Positions 35,728 through 50,311 of a stretch of 64,000 nucleotides of DNA are shown in pieces; position 1 is the first letter of the stretch, and each line of letters starts with the position of its first letter. The notes below the pieces were generated by a model, which was not told the origin of the DNA, made no database searches, and saw nothing but the letters and a program-made list of their open reading frames with translations. Source of the stretch: Deinococcus aetherius (lineage in GTDB: Bacteria; Deinococcota; Deinococci; Deinococcales; Deinococcaceae); contig NZ_AP026560.1 of the NCBI RefSeq assembly GCF_025997855.1, positions 1,266,001 through 1,330,000 of the forward strand. Direction: 5' to 3'. The translations under genes were made by a program, and so were the position numbers.

Positions 35728-36153
35728 ATGCCTTCACCGTCTTCCCCGCCCGGCCCCACCCCCGGCGCGGGCGGTGTCGTGCTGGACGCTCTCGGCCGCG
35801 TGCTCCTGGTGCGCTACCGCAGCGGCGCCTGGGCTTTTCCCAAGGGCCACGTCGAGCCGGGCGAGACCCTGGAGCAGACCGCCGTGCGCGAGGTGCGCGA
35901 GGAGACCGGCGTGGCGGCCACCCTCCTGAGCCCCCTCCCCGAGACGCGCTACACGAACGACCGGGGCGAGGCGCGGGTGATCCACTGGTTCGTCATGCGC
36001 GCCGCCCAGGGCACCCCCACCGCCCTGGAGGCCACCTTCACGGAAGGGGAGTTCTTTCCCCCCGACGAGGCGGCTGCCCGGCTCACCTATCCCGAAGACC
36101 GCGACCTTCTGCGCGCCGCCCTGGCGTCCGTCCCCCCGCTGGGGCGGGCGTAA
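35728..36153 (+). CDS. Nudix hydrolase, diadenosine-polyphosphate hydrolase-like
   Basis: The 141-residue protein has a complete Nudix box: [23 protein letters not shown]. The AGGVVLD start, the W-x-FPKGH segment, the ETRYTND stretch and VIHWFVMRA resemble Thermus Ndx1, an Ap6A/Ap5A hydrolase. I therefore favour dinucleoside polyphosphates as substrate, with moderate confidence. The start ATG 35728 follows TATACT (35716-35721) by 6 bases, so the longer reading from 35665 is rejected. It is divergent from cspA. Confidence 0.88.
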   Translation: MPSPSSPPGPTPGAGGVVLDALGRVLLVRYRSGAWAFPKGHVEPGETLEQTAVREVREETGVAATLLSPLPETRYTNDRGEARVIHWFVMRAAQGTPTALEATFTEGEFFPPDEAAARLTYPEDRDLLRAALASVPPLGRA

Positions 36154-36180
36154 CCCCACGTCCCTTTTCCCGGAGGCCCC

Positions 36181-36714
36181 ATGCCGCTCTACGCCCTCGA
36201 CGGCGCAGTCCCCCAGCTCCACCCCACCGCGTTCCTCGCCCCCAGCGCCGACCTGATCGGCCGCGTGACGGTGGAGGAGGAGGCCAGCGTGTGGTTTGGC
36301 GCCATCATCCGGGGCGACATCGAACCCATCGTGATCGGCCCGCGCTGCAACGTGCAGGACGGTGCCGTGCTGCACACCGACGCCGGTTATCCCTGCACCC
36401 TGGACTCGGACGTGACAGTCGGCCACCGCGCGGTCGTCCACGGGGCCCGCTGCGCGCCGGGCAGCCTGGTGGGCATGGGCGCGGTGATGCTCAACGGCTC
36501 CAGCCTCGGCGCGGGCGCGGTGCTGGCGGCCGGGGCGCTGCTGCGCGAGGGGGAGCACGTCCCCGACGGGATGCTCGCCGTGGGGGTGCCCGCCCGGGTG
36601 GTCCGCTCCGTGGAGGCGATGGGGAACGCCGCGCGGTACGTGCAAAACGGTGCCCGTTACCGTCAGGGTCTTGCCCCGGTGCCCGGCGAGGATGCTGCGG
36701 AGGTTGCGAGGTGA
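36181..36714 (+). CDS. Gamma-carbonic anhydrase family protein (YrdA/PaaY type)
   Basis: The 177-residue protein is a left-handed beta-helix trimer former. It has SVWFGAIIRGD, NVQDGAVLHTD and VGHRAVVHGA, which supply the three metal-binding His residues. Hexapeptide repeats continue to VGVPARVVR. Members include carbonic anhydrases and CoA thioesterases such as PaaY, so activity is not fixed. ATG 36181 lies after CCCGGAGGCC. It follows the Nudix gene by 27 bases and overlaps the next gene (GTGA). Confidence 0.85.
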   Translation: MPLYALDGAVPQLHPTAFLAPSADLIGRVTVEEEASVWFGAIIRGDIEPIVIGPRCNVQDGAVLHTDAGYPCTLDSDVTVGHRAVVHGARCAPGSLVGMGAVMLNGSSLGAGAVLAAGALLREGEHVPDGMLAVGVPARVVRSVEAMGNAARYVQNGARYRQGLAPVPGEDAAEVAR

Positions 36715-37592
36715 CCCCGCCCGACGAATCCCGCCAGCCCGACCGCCAGGGCCGCCGCCGTCAGGTCCACCTGCCGTCCTCCTTGCCTCCCAGCGAGCCC
36801 ACCGAGGACGCGCCCGAGGAACTGGACGAACTCGTCCCCGAACTCCGCCCGATGTTCCCGGGGGCCGAGCCCTTCCTGGCCCGCTTCCTGCCGATGGTGC
36901 CCACGACGCACCTGGGCCTGAACACTCGCTTCTGCGACCTGCACGCCTTCCTCAAGTACCTGCACGACGGCGCGTGGTGTGGGTACCTCCACGCTTCCCT
37001 CGGCGAGCAGAACGCCTACGTGCTGCTGTTCGAGGGACGCACGGTAACGGCCGCCGCCTCAGGTGCGACGGGCGAGCAGGCCCTCGGCGACCTGCTGCAC
37101 CTCTACGAGCAGGGGGCGGCCCTGAGCGCCTACGCCCTGGCCCCCATCCTCGCGCACGTCCTGAGCGGCATCGGCTCGCGCGCCTGGAAGTTCAACCTCA
37201 CCGAGGACTTCACGGGGCTGCACGCCCGGCCCACGGGCGCGATCTTCTACGCCCGGGGCCAGATCGTCGCCACGATGCCCGCCACCCTGCCCTACGAGGG
37301 GGCCTTTCCCGCGCCCCTGCGCCCGCAGACCCTGATCCTGCCGCGCAGCCTCGCGGGGTGGGCGCACCGCCAGTACGACCTGACCCTGCGCGGGCGCGAC
37401 GCCGTGAACCCCATCACCGACGTGTATCTCACCTTCCGCGCCCGGCACGGCACGGCGGGGCTGGCCTTCCTGCGTGCCCTGCGCGAAGGGCTCTCGCCCG
37501 CCGAACACGCCATGCGAGCCGATGCCGCCCTGCACGACCTGGAGCCGATGATTCAGGAGTTCATCAAGACGGGGTACATCCAGGCGGGGTAG
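36711..37592 (+). CDS. Hypothetical protein, Deinococcus-type
   Basis: I do not recognise this 293-residue protein. After a Pro/Glu-rich N-terminus of about 45 residues comes a well-folded region (LNTRFCDLHAFLKYLHDG, GEQNAYVLLFEGRTVTAA). It is reminiscent of sensor-like domains that test for small-molecule or protein partners. FYARGQIVATMPATLPYEG follows, then a helical end. GTG 36711 overlaps the TGA of the carbonic anhydrase-like gene and has GGAGG 7 bases upstream. The Nudix, carbonic anhydrase-like and this gene therefore form one operon. Confidence 0.65.
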   Translation: MTPPDESRQPDRQGRRRQVHLPSSLPPSEPTEDAPEELDELVPELRPMFPGAEPFLARFLPMVPTTHLGLNTRFCDLHAFLKYLHDGAWCGYLHASLGEQNAYVLLFEGRTVTAAASGATGEQALGDLLHLYEQGAALSAYALAPILAHVLSGIGSRAWKFNLTEDFTGLHARPTGAIFYARGQIVATMPATLPYEGAFPAPLRPQTLILPRSLAGWAHRQYDLTLRGRDAVNPITDVYLTFRARHGTAGLAFLRALREGLSPAEHAMRADAALHDLEPMIQEFIKTGYIQAG

Positions 37593-37637
37593 CGGGTAGC
37601 TTATCGCCCGTGGCTCGTCGCGTGGAGGGAAAAGAAG

Positions 37638-37668
37638 AGGTCGGAGACGTAAGCGGTGTCTCCGACCT
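37638..37668. terminator. Hairpin terminator between convergent genes
   Basis: AGGTCGGAGAC (37638-37648) and GTCTCCGACCT (37658-37668) form a perfect 11-bp stem, flanked by AAGAAG on one side and CTCTTCC on the other. It can serve both the operon on the left and ispH. Confidence 0.8.
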
Positions 37669-37706
37669 GTCTCTTCCACAAGCTACACGTGACAAGCCAT
37701 AAGACC

Positions 37707-38702
37707 TCACCGCAACGTGCGCGGCAGCTCCTGCGTCGGCAGAATCTTCTTCGGCTCGCGGAACTCGATGTTCTCCCACTCGCCCTCCTCGATCACTTCC
37801 AGGTTCGGGTTGAGGCGGCGGAAGTGCGCGACGACGTTCTGCACGAGGTCGTCCGGGGTGCTCGCCGCGCTCGTGATGCCCAGCGCCCTCGCGCCGGTCA
37901 GGTCCACCCCCGCGAGGTCGGCCTCCGTCTCCAGCCGCTCGGCCCGCCCGCAGGTCTCGCGGGCGAGTTCCAGCAGCCGCATCCCGTTGCTCGAATGGGT
38001 GCTCGTGAGCACCAGAAAGGCGTCCACCTGTGGAGCGATGGCCTTCACCGCGTCCTGGCGGTTCTTCGTCGCGTAGCACAGGTCCTCGCTGGGCGGCACG
38101 ACGAGGGCGGGGAAGCGCGATTTCAGGATGTCCACCGTGCGCCGCGTGTCGTCCACGCTGAGGGTCGTTTGTGTGAGGACCACCACGCGCCCGGGGTCCG
38201 GCACCTCGACGGTGTGGGGGTCGTGCAGCCCCTCGCCCTTCTTGCCGAGGACGCCGACGACGACGGTGTGCTCGGGCGCCTCGCCGCGCGTGCCGATGAC
38301 CTCCTGGTGGCGGGCGCTGTCGCCGATCAGCAGGATGGTGTAGCCCTCGCGGGCGTACTTCTTGGCCTCGGTGTGGACCTTGGTGACCAGGGGGCAGGTC
38401 GCGTCGATGGTGGCGAGCCCCAGCGCCCGCGCCCGCTCGCGCACCGCCGGGCTGATGCCGTGGGCGCTGAAGACGACGGTCTCGCTGCCAAAGGGCAGCG
38501 CCGTGATGTCGTCCAGGCTCTCGACGAAGTGGACGTCGTGCCCCTGCTCCAGCCGCTCGACGACCGTGTGGTTGTGGACGATGGAGTGGTAGACGGTGAC
38601 GGGCCTGTCCTCCGTCCGGGCGGCCTTTTCCACCGCCCCAATCGCCATGACCACCCCGGCGCAGAAGCCGCGCGGCTTGGCGAGGTGAATGCGTTCAACC
38701 AT
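37707..38702 (-). CDS. ispH: 4-hydroxy-3-methylbut-2-enyl diphosphate reductase
   Basis: IspH is the last enzyme of the MEP pathway and yields IPP and DMAPP with a 4Fe-4S cluster. The 331-residue protein shows the three cluster Cys residues in [22 protein letters not shown] and [45 protein letters not shown] and [12 protein letters not shown] are also conserved. The electron donor could be one of the ferredoxin systems encoded at 42-45 kb. ATG 38702 is preceded by GGGGGCCTCTC. It is a single-gene unit. Confidence 0.95.
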   Translation of the reverse strand: MVERIHLAKPRGFCAGVVMAIGAVEKAARTEDRPVTVYHSIVHNHTVVERLEQGHDVHFVESLDDITALPFGSETVVFSAHGISPAVRERARALGLATIDATCPLVTKVHTEAKKYAREGYTILLIGDSARHQEVIGTRGEAPEHTVVVGVLGKKGEGLHDPHTVEVPDPGRVVVLTQTTLSVDDTRRTVDILKSRFPALVVPPSEDLCYATKNRQDAVKAIAPQVDAFLVLTSTHSSNGMRLLELARETCGRAERLETEADLAGVDLTGARALGITSAASTPDDLVQNVVAHFRRLNPNLEVIEEGEWENIEFREPKKILPTQELPRTLR

Positions 38703-38765
38703 GAGAGGCCCCCGACATGCCCCCAGTTTACGGCTGGGAGCGGTGCGGGAAGTCCCGTGAAGTCT

Positions 38766-39294
38766 CTATCCCGCCTGCCCCGCCAGCGCCTTGCGGATGA
38801 CCCGAATCTGCCCCCGGTGGCTCACCTCGTCCTCCATGACGTGAAACCAGGCCCAGTGGTGGTTGGGGTAGTCGAAATCGGGCACCTGAAGGCGCAAGGC
38901 CAGCCACTCGTCGTCGCGGCGGGCGAGTTCGGCGAGGGTGTCGGCGCGGGCGGCCTCCAACTCGTCCAGGTAGTGCTCCAGCGGAAAACCCTGAACCCGC
39001 CCGCCCTCTTTCCCCAGGCTGAGAGCGCCGCCGTAGAGGGCATTCTCCCCCTCGTCGAAGTCCCGGTTCTCGAAGCTCAGGCGCTGGTAGACCCGGTCCA
39101 CCGCCGCGATGTGCGCGAGCAGCATCCCGATGGAATTGGAAAAGCCTGGCGGGGTGGCGTCCAGTTCCTCCACGCCCAGGCCCGCGACCGCTTGCAGGGT
39201 GGTGAGGCGGGCGTAGTGCAGCATGGCGACGAGGACGCCGATGTGGGGGGTGTAGCCGGGCGGGGGCTTGATCACGCAGGCTCTTTGCCAGTCC

Positions 39295-39311
<17 letters not shown>
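38766..39311 (-). CDS. DinB/DUF664-family protein
   Basis: The 181-residue four-helix protein has PPGFSNSIGMLLAHIAAVDRVYQR and a C-terminal WFHVMEDEVSHRGQIRVIR. These supply the His residues of a DinB-type metal site. In the DUF664 branch such proteins are often thiol-dependent transferases. The substrate is unknown. The gene start overlaps the end of the phospholipase D-like gene by 17 bases in a different frame, so translation may be coupled. TAGAGT with GAGG lies just before ATG 39311. Confidence 0.75.
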
Positions 39312-40857
<1,546 letters not shown>

Positions 40858-40947
40858 CTCCCCGGCAAGATAGGTCCCGTCCCCAGGAGCGGAGGGTAAG
40901 TTTGCTGACGGGCTCTTGACACAAGGGCTGGCGTCTACGGCTTCCGG

Positions 40948-42621
40948 TCAGTCCACGACCTGAAAGCCCAGCCTCTCGGCCTGCTCGACGAAGAAGTTGA
41001 TGTTCTCGGTCAGGGTCTGCGGCCCCAGGCTCTTGCGCCCATGCTCGCCCGTCGCCGCGATGATCAGCGTCTCCGCGAGGCAGGCGGGCACCGCGCCCTC
41101 GCCAAATTGCAGGTCGATGTTGCTCGTCATGCCGCCGGGCGGGCGCACCACGCCGCCGGGAATCACCCGCACGCCGGGCACCTCCCGCACGCTCTCGTCG
41201 GCGTCGGCGGGGCGCCCCTCGTCGAAAATCCAGGCGCCGGGTTTGACGTGCTGCGGAAAGATCACCGGCCTGGGGTCCGAGGTCGCGCTGAAGATCAGGT
41301 CGGCCTCGCGCAGGGTGTCGTAGCTCGTCGTGGTGACGATCTCGGTGTCCTTCACGGAGCGGCGCAGGGTGGCGGCGCTCCGCTCCAGCCGCTCCATGTC
41401 CCGCCCGATCATGATGACCTTGCCGACCTGCGGGGCAATGGTCCGCGCGATGCCGAAGGCGACCACCCCGTTCGCGCCGACGATGCCCGCCGTGGCCTGA
41501 CGCAGGTCCCGGCCCTCCTGCGCGAAGTGGTGCAGGATGCCGGGAATGGCGGCCTTGATCGTGCCGCTGGTGTACGCGCCGCCGTTCGTGATCGTGAGGT
41601 CGGGCACGGCGGCCTGCACGTCCACTCCCTTGTTGCCCACGACCGACCAGAAGGCGCCGAGCCCGAAGACCTCCGCCCCGAGTTCCTGCGCGAGCCGGGC
41701 GCCCTCGATGGCGCGGCGGGTGGCGAGGTCGGGGTCGGAGGTGAACATGTCGGGGAGCAGGGGGCTGCTCAGGAGGTAGCAGCGAATCTCCTTGCCCCCC
41801 TGCGTCTTGATACCGTGGAGTTCGCCCACCTTCATGGGGCGCAGGTTCGCCGCCATGTGGCGCACGCTCGCCTCGCTGATCACGCCGCGCTCGACGAGCG
41901 GTTTGAGCCACGCGAAGCGCCGCGCCGACCAGAAGTTCTCCAACGTCATCGGGTGAATCATGAAGGCCGTGACGACCTGATCGTCCCGCTTCCCCGCCAC
42001 CGGCACGTCCTCGCCCACGCGCGGCTCGGTGCTGTCGAGGATGCGCCCCAGGTTCTCCTTGAATCTCCACGTCGCCGCCACGAGGAGGCCCAGCGCCCCC
42101 AGCTTGGCGGGAATCCCCAGCGGCGAGACCGCCACCAGAAGGGCGAAGGCGAGCAGCCCGAGGACCGTCGCGGCGCTCGCGTAACCCCAGTACCCTACGG
42201 CGGCGGCGTACACGACGACGGGCAGCGCGGCGATCCAGAAGCCGACCCCGCCCGCGACCGCGAGCCCGGCGAGTACGCCGAGCAGCACGAGGTTTCCCCG
42301 CCCACGCGGCGGCACTCCCCCGTACAGGGCACGCGGCGGGTTGAGATGCCCCAGATACGCGGCGAGCGCGGCGAGCACGCACAGCTCGCGCGAGCCGAGC
42401 GACGACGCCATCAGCACGGCGAGGAAACCCTTGGAGAAGTCCAGCCCCGCGCTCGCTGCCGCCAGCCCCGGCCCCACCCGCCGCAGGACGTTCTCCACCC
42501 CGAGGTTGTAGGCGTTGTTCACGCGCGGGTCCACGCCCATGCGTGAGAGCAGCCAGTGGCCCAGCGGCAGGCTCCCCACGAAGAACGCCAGGACGAGGAG
42601 CAGGACCGACAAAAACGCCAT
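40948..42621 (-). CDS. PlsY-like membrane domain fused to an acyl-ACP-reductase-like NAD(P)-binding domain
   Basis: This is a 557-residue fusion. Residues 1-190 are a multi-span domain like glycerol-3-phosphate acyltransferase PlsY: GSLPLGHWLLSRMGVDPR, then GLDFSKGFLAV, LGHLNPP and PRGRGNLVLLG. The SGNxGATN and GGKG loops are altered to AYNLGVENV and PRGRG. Residues ~215-557 resemble cyanobacterial long-chain acyl-ACP reductase, with a Rossmann loop GIVGANGVVAFG, IPGGVV and a C-terminal TLTENINFFVEQAERLGFQ. The reductase's catalytic Cys (in EHCFDID) is not found. The start is ATG 42621, 7 bases after TAGAAT (42629-42634); the in-frame ATG at 42630 overlaps that box. Confidence 0.75.
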   Translation of the reverse strand: MAFLSVLLLVLAFFVGSLPLGHWLLSRMGVDPRVNNAYNLGVENVLRRVGPGLAAASAGLDFSKGFLAVLMASSLGSRELCVLAALAAYLGHLNPPRALYGGVPPRGRGNLVLLGVLAGLAVAGGVGFWIAALPVVVYAAAVGYWGYASAATVLGLLAFALLVAVSPLGIPAKLGALGLLVAATWRFKENLGRILDSTEPRVGEDVPVAGKRDDQVVTAFMIHPMTLENFWSARRFAWLKPLVERGVISEASVRHMAANLRPMKVGELHGIKTQGGKEIRCYLLSSPLLPDMFTSDPDLATRRAIEGARLAQELGAEVFGLGAFWSVVGNKGVDVQAAVPDLTITNGGAYTSGTIKAAIPGILHHFAQEGRDLRQATAGIVGANGVVAFGIARTIAPQVGKVIMIGRDMERLERSAATLRRSVKDTEIVTTTSYDTLREADLIFSATSDPRPVIFPQHVKPGAWIFDEGRPADADESVREVPGVRVIPGGVVRPPGGMTSNIDLQFGEGAVPACLAETLIIAATGEHGRKSLGPQTLTENINFFVEQAERLGFQVVD

Positions 42622-42664
42622 GAGCGGCATTCTATCCGGCTTGCCGGGGTTGGCTCCTCGCGTC

Positions 42665-43678
42665 CTACCCCTGCACCGGATACCCGCCCCGCTCGCTGCT
42701 GTGTCCCGGTCTCACCTTGAGTTCCGGGCGGACGTGGTGCGCGGCGTGGTTGGCGGCGATGGCCGCCTGCGCGAAGGCGAGCGAGAGCAGCTTGAAATCC
42801 TTGCCGGAGCGGGCGAGGTCCCCGACCACGTACACGCCGGGGAGCGAGGTCTCTCCACCCGGGCCGTCAGGGACATACTCGCCGTCCCATTCGAGGGGCC
42901 AGCCCTGGAGGGTGGAGAGGTCGGGGAGGTAGCCGCCCAGGACGAGCACGGTCTCGGCCTCCACGTGGATCGTCTCACCGTTCGCCGTCAGGTCTGCTCC
43001 CTGTGGGGTGAGCCCTTGCAGAATGGCGGGTGCGAAGACCTGCACGCGCCCCTGAGAGCGAAGCTCCTCTAACCGCGCGAGTTCCCCCGGCTCTCCCCGG
43101 AAACCCGCCCGGCGGTGGGTGAGGGTGACTTCTGCCCCTGTGTCCGCGAGTTCGAGCACGGCCCGCGTCGCCTGGGGCACCCCGCCGACCACGAGCACGC
43201 GTTTGCCCGCGAATTCAGCCAGGTCGGGCAGGTCCGTCCGCACGTCCGGGTGGCTCTCCGCCCCCGGCACCCGCGCCTCTCGCGGCAGCAGGGCACCCAG
43301 CCCCGCCGCGAGGATGACGGCGCCCGCCGCGTATCGTCCCCGGTCCGTGCCGACCACCCAGCTACCTTCTCCGTCCGGTTCAAGCGTGCGGGCCACCTCA
43401 CCCGTCCGCACGTTCACGTCCAGGGGGGCAAGCTGGTCTTCGAGTGCCCGCACGAGGTCCGCCGCCCGCGTCTGTGGCCTGCCGGGCGCGTCGTACACGG
43501 TCTTGTCGGGATACAGGGCCATCAGTTGCCCGCCCAGTTCCCCCCGCGCCTCCAGCAGCCGCACGCTCAGGCCGCGCCATCCCGCGTAGAAGGCCGCGTG
43601 CAGCCCTGCCGGACCGCCGCCAATGACCAGAACGTCGGTGCGGGGTGGGGTAGAGGTGGAGGACGGCTCGACCTGCAT
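42665..43678 (-). CDS. Ferredoxin--NADP reductase type 2 (thioredoxin-reductase-like flavoprotein)
   Basis: The 337-residue flavoprotein has FAD motif VLVIGGGPAGLHAAFYAGWRG, the family's ELGGQLMALYPDKTVYDAPG, the NAD(P) loop VLVVGGVPQATRA, and VYVVGDLARSGK. There is no CxxC disulfide, so it is a ferredoxin/flavodoxin-NADP reductase rather than a thioredoxin reductase. It would supply reduced ferredoxin, for example to Fe-S enzymes. The start ATG 43678 lies 7 bases after GATACT (43686-43691, minus strand). The 43729 start is rejected. Confidence 0.85.
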   Translation of the reverse strand: MQVEPSSTSTPPRTDVLVIGGGPAGLHAAFYAGWRGLSVRLLEARGELGGQLMALYPDKTVYDAPGRPQTRAADLVRALEDQLAPLDVNVRTGEVARTLEPDGEGSWVVGTDRGRYAAGAVILAAGLGALLPREARVPGAESHPDVRTDLPDLAEFAGKRVLVVGGVPQATRAVLELADTGAEVTLTHRRAGFRGEPGELARLEELRSQGRVQVFAPAILQGLTPQGADLTANGETIHVEAETVLVLGGYLPDLSTLQGWPLEWDGEYVPDGPGGETSLPGVYVVGDLARSGKDFKLLSLAFAQAAIAANHAAHHVRPELKVRPGHSSERGGYPVQG

Positions 43679-43779
43679 GGCGGGAAGTATCGCAGAAGGG
43701 CGGAGGCGGGAAATGGACGGGAGGCGCAAAAGAGAAAGGCCGGGATGCCTCCCAGCCTCGTCTCCCCAGCCTTCTCTTC

Positions 43780-45159
<1,380 letters not shown>

Positions 45160-45292
45160 ACCGGGGAGTGTAAAGGGCGCGTTTGGAGAGAACAGGAGCC
45201 GTATCTGGACGAATGTTGTCACACGTCTGGTCACAGGAGACAAAAGCAAAAACCGCCCGGCGTGAACCGGGCGGTGTGCGGTGAGTGTGTCC

Positions 45293-45907
<615 letters not shown>

Positions 45908-45971
45908 GGGGCTCGCCTCCTGGGCGTTGAGATCAGTGAGGGGGGAGCGCGTGCATCCCCGCATAGATCAC

Positions 45972-46000
45972 AGTGTAACCTCTGGTCACGTTTTTGTAAA
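45972..46000 (-). promoter_or_regulatory. Promoter of ddrI with CRP-like site
   Basis: On the minus strand TTTACA (45995-46000) and TACACT (45972-45977) are separated by exactly 17 bases. Between them GTGAC-CAGAG-GTTAC (45975-45989) resembles a CRP/FNR half-site pair. The remaining 46001-46247 holds no gene. Confidence 0.7.
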
Positions 46001-46202
46001 CAGTTTTGTTTCTTTAATCATCGTTTAGCTCACCATTTCCTCAGTGGGGCCTGATCCGGGGGAGTGCGTCTGTCACGGCAAAACTGAACCTCGTCCATCC
46101 TGCCCCCCTCTCACGCAAACTTCATTGGAAACGCGGCTCCGGTGCCTCAATCAGGAATATGCGAGGGCCCCGGAACTGGATCGTCGCCGGAAGGGAAACG
46201 CG

Positions 46203-46230
46203 CCCGACCACCTGGGCCGAGCGCGTCGGG
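46203..46230 (-). terminator. Possible terminator of gyrA
   Basis: CCCGAC (46203-46208) and GTCGGG (46225-46230) can pair 18 bases after the gyrA stop. On the minus strand a short TTTCCC run follows CGCG. The stem is short and the loop is 16 bases, so confidence is modest. Confidence 0.4.
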
Positions 46231-46247
46231 TCTTCCTTCGCCGAGGC

Positions 46248-48677
<2,430 letters not shown>

Positions 48678-48765
48678 GAGGCTCCAGTCTGTGCGCGCCG
48701 CGCGGGAAAAAGGGCCCGTCGGCGGAGGCGAAGGTGAGCCCGGCGGGGAGCCGGGTTATGGAATG

Positions 48766-48793
48766 AGTCTATCACATTATGCTGTGAGCGTAA
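48766..48793 (-). promoter_or_regulatory. gyrA promoter overlapped by RDRM-like palindrome
   Basis: TTATGCTGTGAGCGTAA (48777-48793) has 7-bp arms with one mismatch and keeps the outer TTATG and CxTAA of the radiation/desiccation response motif. On the minus strand -35 TTACGC (48788-48793) and -10 TAGACT (48766-48771, preceded by TGA) are 16 bases apart, so the palindrome covers the -35 box. Confidence 0.7.
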
Positions 48794-48896
48794 CGACTCA
48801 CCCTTCATTTCCGTCTGGGATTCTACCGCACCGGGACGCGGAAAACAGGAACTCGGCAGGGAGACGACAGCGTGCCGGAGCCTCAACACTCCACCC

Positions 48897-49595
48897 GTGA
48901 CCGAACCGCAGCCCGACCGCGCTCTTAACTTCCGCCGCCCTCTGCCCGATCTGTATCGCAGCGGCGACCTCGACCGCCTGAGCGAGCGGGGGAGGGGAGA
49001 ATTGCTCACGCTGGGGGTCACCCGGATGATCGACCTGCGAAACCGCGTGGAGCGCGAGATCGACCCGCCGCCCTTTCTGGGGCGGACCGAGTACCTGAAC
49101 CTTCCCCTGCTGCCATATCGCAACCGTGCCCTGAACGCTGCCACTGCCGAGGCGCGGAGCAATGCCGATCACTACCGTGCATCCCTGGATTACGCGGCCA
49201 ACCAGATCATGACGGTCCTCGGGGCCATCCTTGACGCGCCGCCCGGTCCCGTGCTGGTCCATTGCCACGCCGGAAAGGACCGCACTCGTCTGATAGTGGC
49301 CCTGTGCCTGGAACTGTCAGGGGTGCCGCCTGAGCGGATCGCCGACGATTATGCAGCGAGCGAGCCGGAGCTGGCGACGCTTTACGAGGCTGCCAGGGCT
49401 CGGAGGACACCTGAGGCTTGGTCGAAGCTCGAACCTTTCGTGGCCCCACGCCCAGAGGACGTTCTGGCGGCTTTGGCACATCTCGACACCAACTGGGGTG
49501 GCGTGGGGCCGTACCTCACAACCCACGGGTTCAGTTCAAATGAGCAGGCAGCCCTCGCCGCACGTCTGCTTCCCCCGCCTCTGTCAGAGTTTTGA
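48897..49595 (+). CDS. Protein tyrosine/serine phosphatase (Y_phosphatase3 type)
   Basis: The 232-residue protein has the dual-specificity phosphatase signature HCHAGKDRTR (C-x5-R). LPDLYRSGDLDRL and GVTRMIDLRNRVEREIDP are N-terminal blocks typical of bacterial tyrosine phosphatases. The Lys in the P-loop (AGKDR) may favour phosphoinositide-type or other bulky substrates. The substrate is unknown. GTG 48897 follows a weak AACACT box by 6 bases. It is divergent from gyrA, with about 130 bases between the RDRM and this start. Confidence 0.87.
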   Translation: MTEPQPDRALNFRRPLPDLYRSGDLDRLSERGRGELLTLGVTRMIDLRNRVEREIDPPPFLGRTEYLNLPLLPYRNRALNAATAEARSNADHYRASLDYAANQIMTVLGAILDAPPGPVLVHCHAGKDRTRLIVALCLELSGVPPERIADDYAASEPELATLYEAARARRTPEAWSKLEPFVAPRPEDVLAALAHLDTNWGGVGPYLTTHGFSSNEQAALAARLLPPPLSEF

Positions 49596-49622
49596 CTTAA
49601 CCCGCTCTCTACCATGCCCCTG

Positions 49623-49973
49623 ATGCTCCCCCACCTCACGCAACTCGTGACCGACGTGGACGGCGCCTGGGCCGCCGCCATAGGCGGACTTGACGGCCTG
49701 CTCGTCGAGGGTCACGCCGCCGCCGACACCGACCTGGGCCTCCTCGTGGCCGAACACGCCGGGCTGATGCGTGTGGCCAATGCCTCCTACAGCGACACCC
49801 TCGGCGACGTCAACCCGCGTGAGCTGTACCTGCGCGGCGAGCGGGTCAGCGTGTATCTGCACCCCATCACCCCCGACTTCTTCCTGCTCCTCGCCCTCGA
49901 CGGGCGCAGCAACCTGGGTCAGGCCCGGCTGTACGGCCGCGCCGCCGCTCGCGGGCTGGAGGCCCAACTGTGA
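49623..49973 (+). CDS. Roadblock/LC7-domain protein 1
   Basis: The 116-residue protein fits the roadblock/LC7 fold: HLTQLVTDVDGAWAAAIGGLDGLLVEG, then AADTDLGLLVAEHAGLMR. These small proteins partner Ras-like GTPases of the MglA group as activators. The start is ATG 49623, 7 bases after TACCAT (49610-49615); the in-frame ATG at 49614 overlaps that -10 box. Its TGA overlaps the next GTG, so three roadblock genes are translationally coupled. No GTPase gene is in the window. Confidence 0.78.
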   Translation: MLPHLTQLVTDVDGAWAAAIGGLDGLLVEGHAAADTDLGLLVAEHAGLMRVANASYSDTLGDVNPRELYLRGERVSVYLHPITPDFFLLLALDGRSNLGQARLYGRAAARGLEAQL

Positions 49974-50311
49974 GGCTCGACGTTCTGCGCACCGTTCCCG
50001 GCCTGGTGGGGGGCGTCCTCGCCGGTCCCGACGGCCTGCCCCTGGAGATGGTGGGGCCGGGCGGAGACGCCCTCGCCGCCGAGCTGACCTCGCTGGGAGC
50101 CGTCCTGGAACGCATGGGCCGCCGTCTGGGCGCCGGGGCCGTGACCCGGGTCGCCTTCACGTCCGAGCGGGTCGAGGTCGTCGCGGTCGCCGGGGAGACC
50201 TTCCTGCTCGCCGCCGCTCTGCAACGGGGCACCGACACCCGCGCCGCCGGTCAACTCCTCGCCCGCCTCGCCTCGGAACTCAGCGACCTGCCCGTGCTGG
50301 AGCACGCGTGA
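49970..50311 (+). CDS. Roadblock/LC7-domain protein 2
   Basis: The 113-residue protein has VPGLVGGVLAGPDGLPLEMVG, the standard first helix-strand of roadblock/LC7 (usually GVxGAxLVSxDGLxIA). A helix and a strand pair follow. GTG 49970 overlaps the stop of protein 1, and its own stop overlaps the GTG of protein 3. No membrane or catalytic motif is visible. It probably forms homo- or heterodimers with its neighbours. Confidence 0.78.
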   Translation: MRLDVLRTVPGLVGGVLAGPDGLPLEMVGPGGDALAAELTSLGAVLERMGRRLGAGAVTRVAFTSERVEVVAVAGETFLLAAALQRGTDTRAAGQLLARLASELSDLPVLEHA

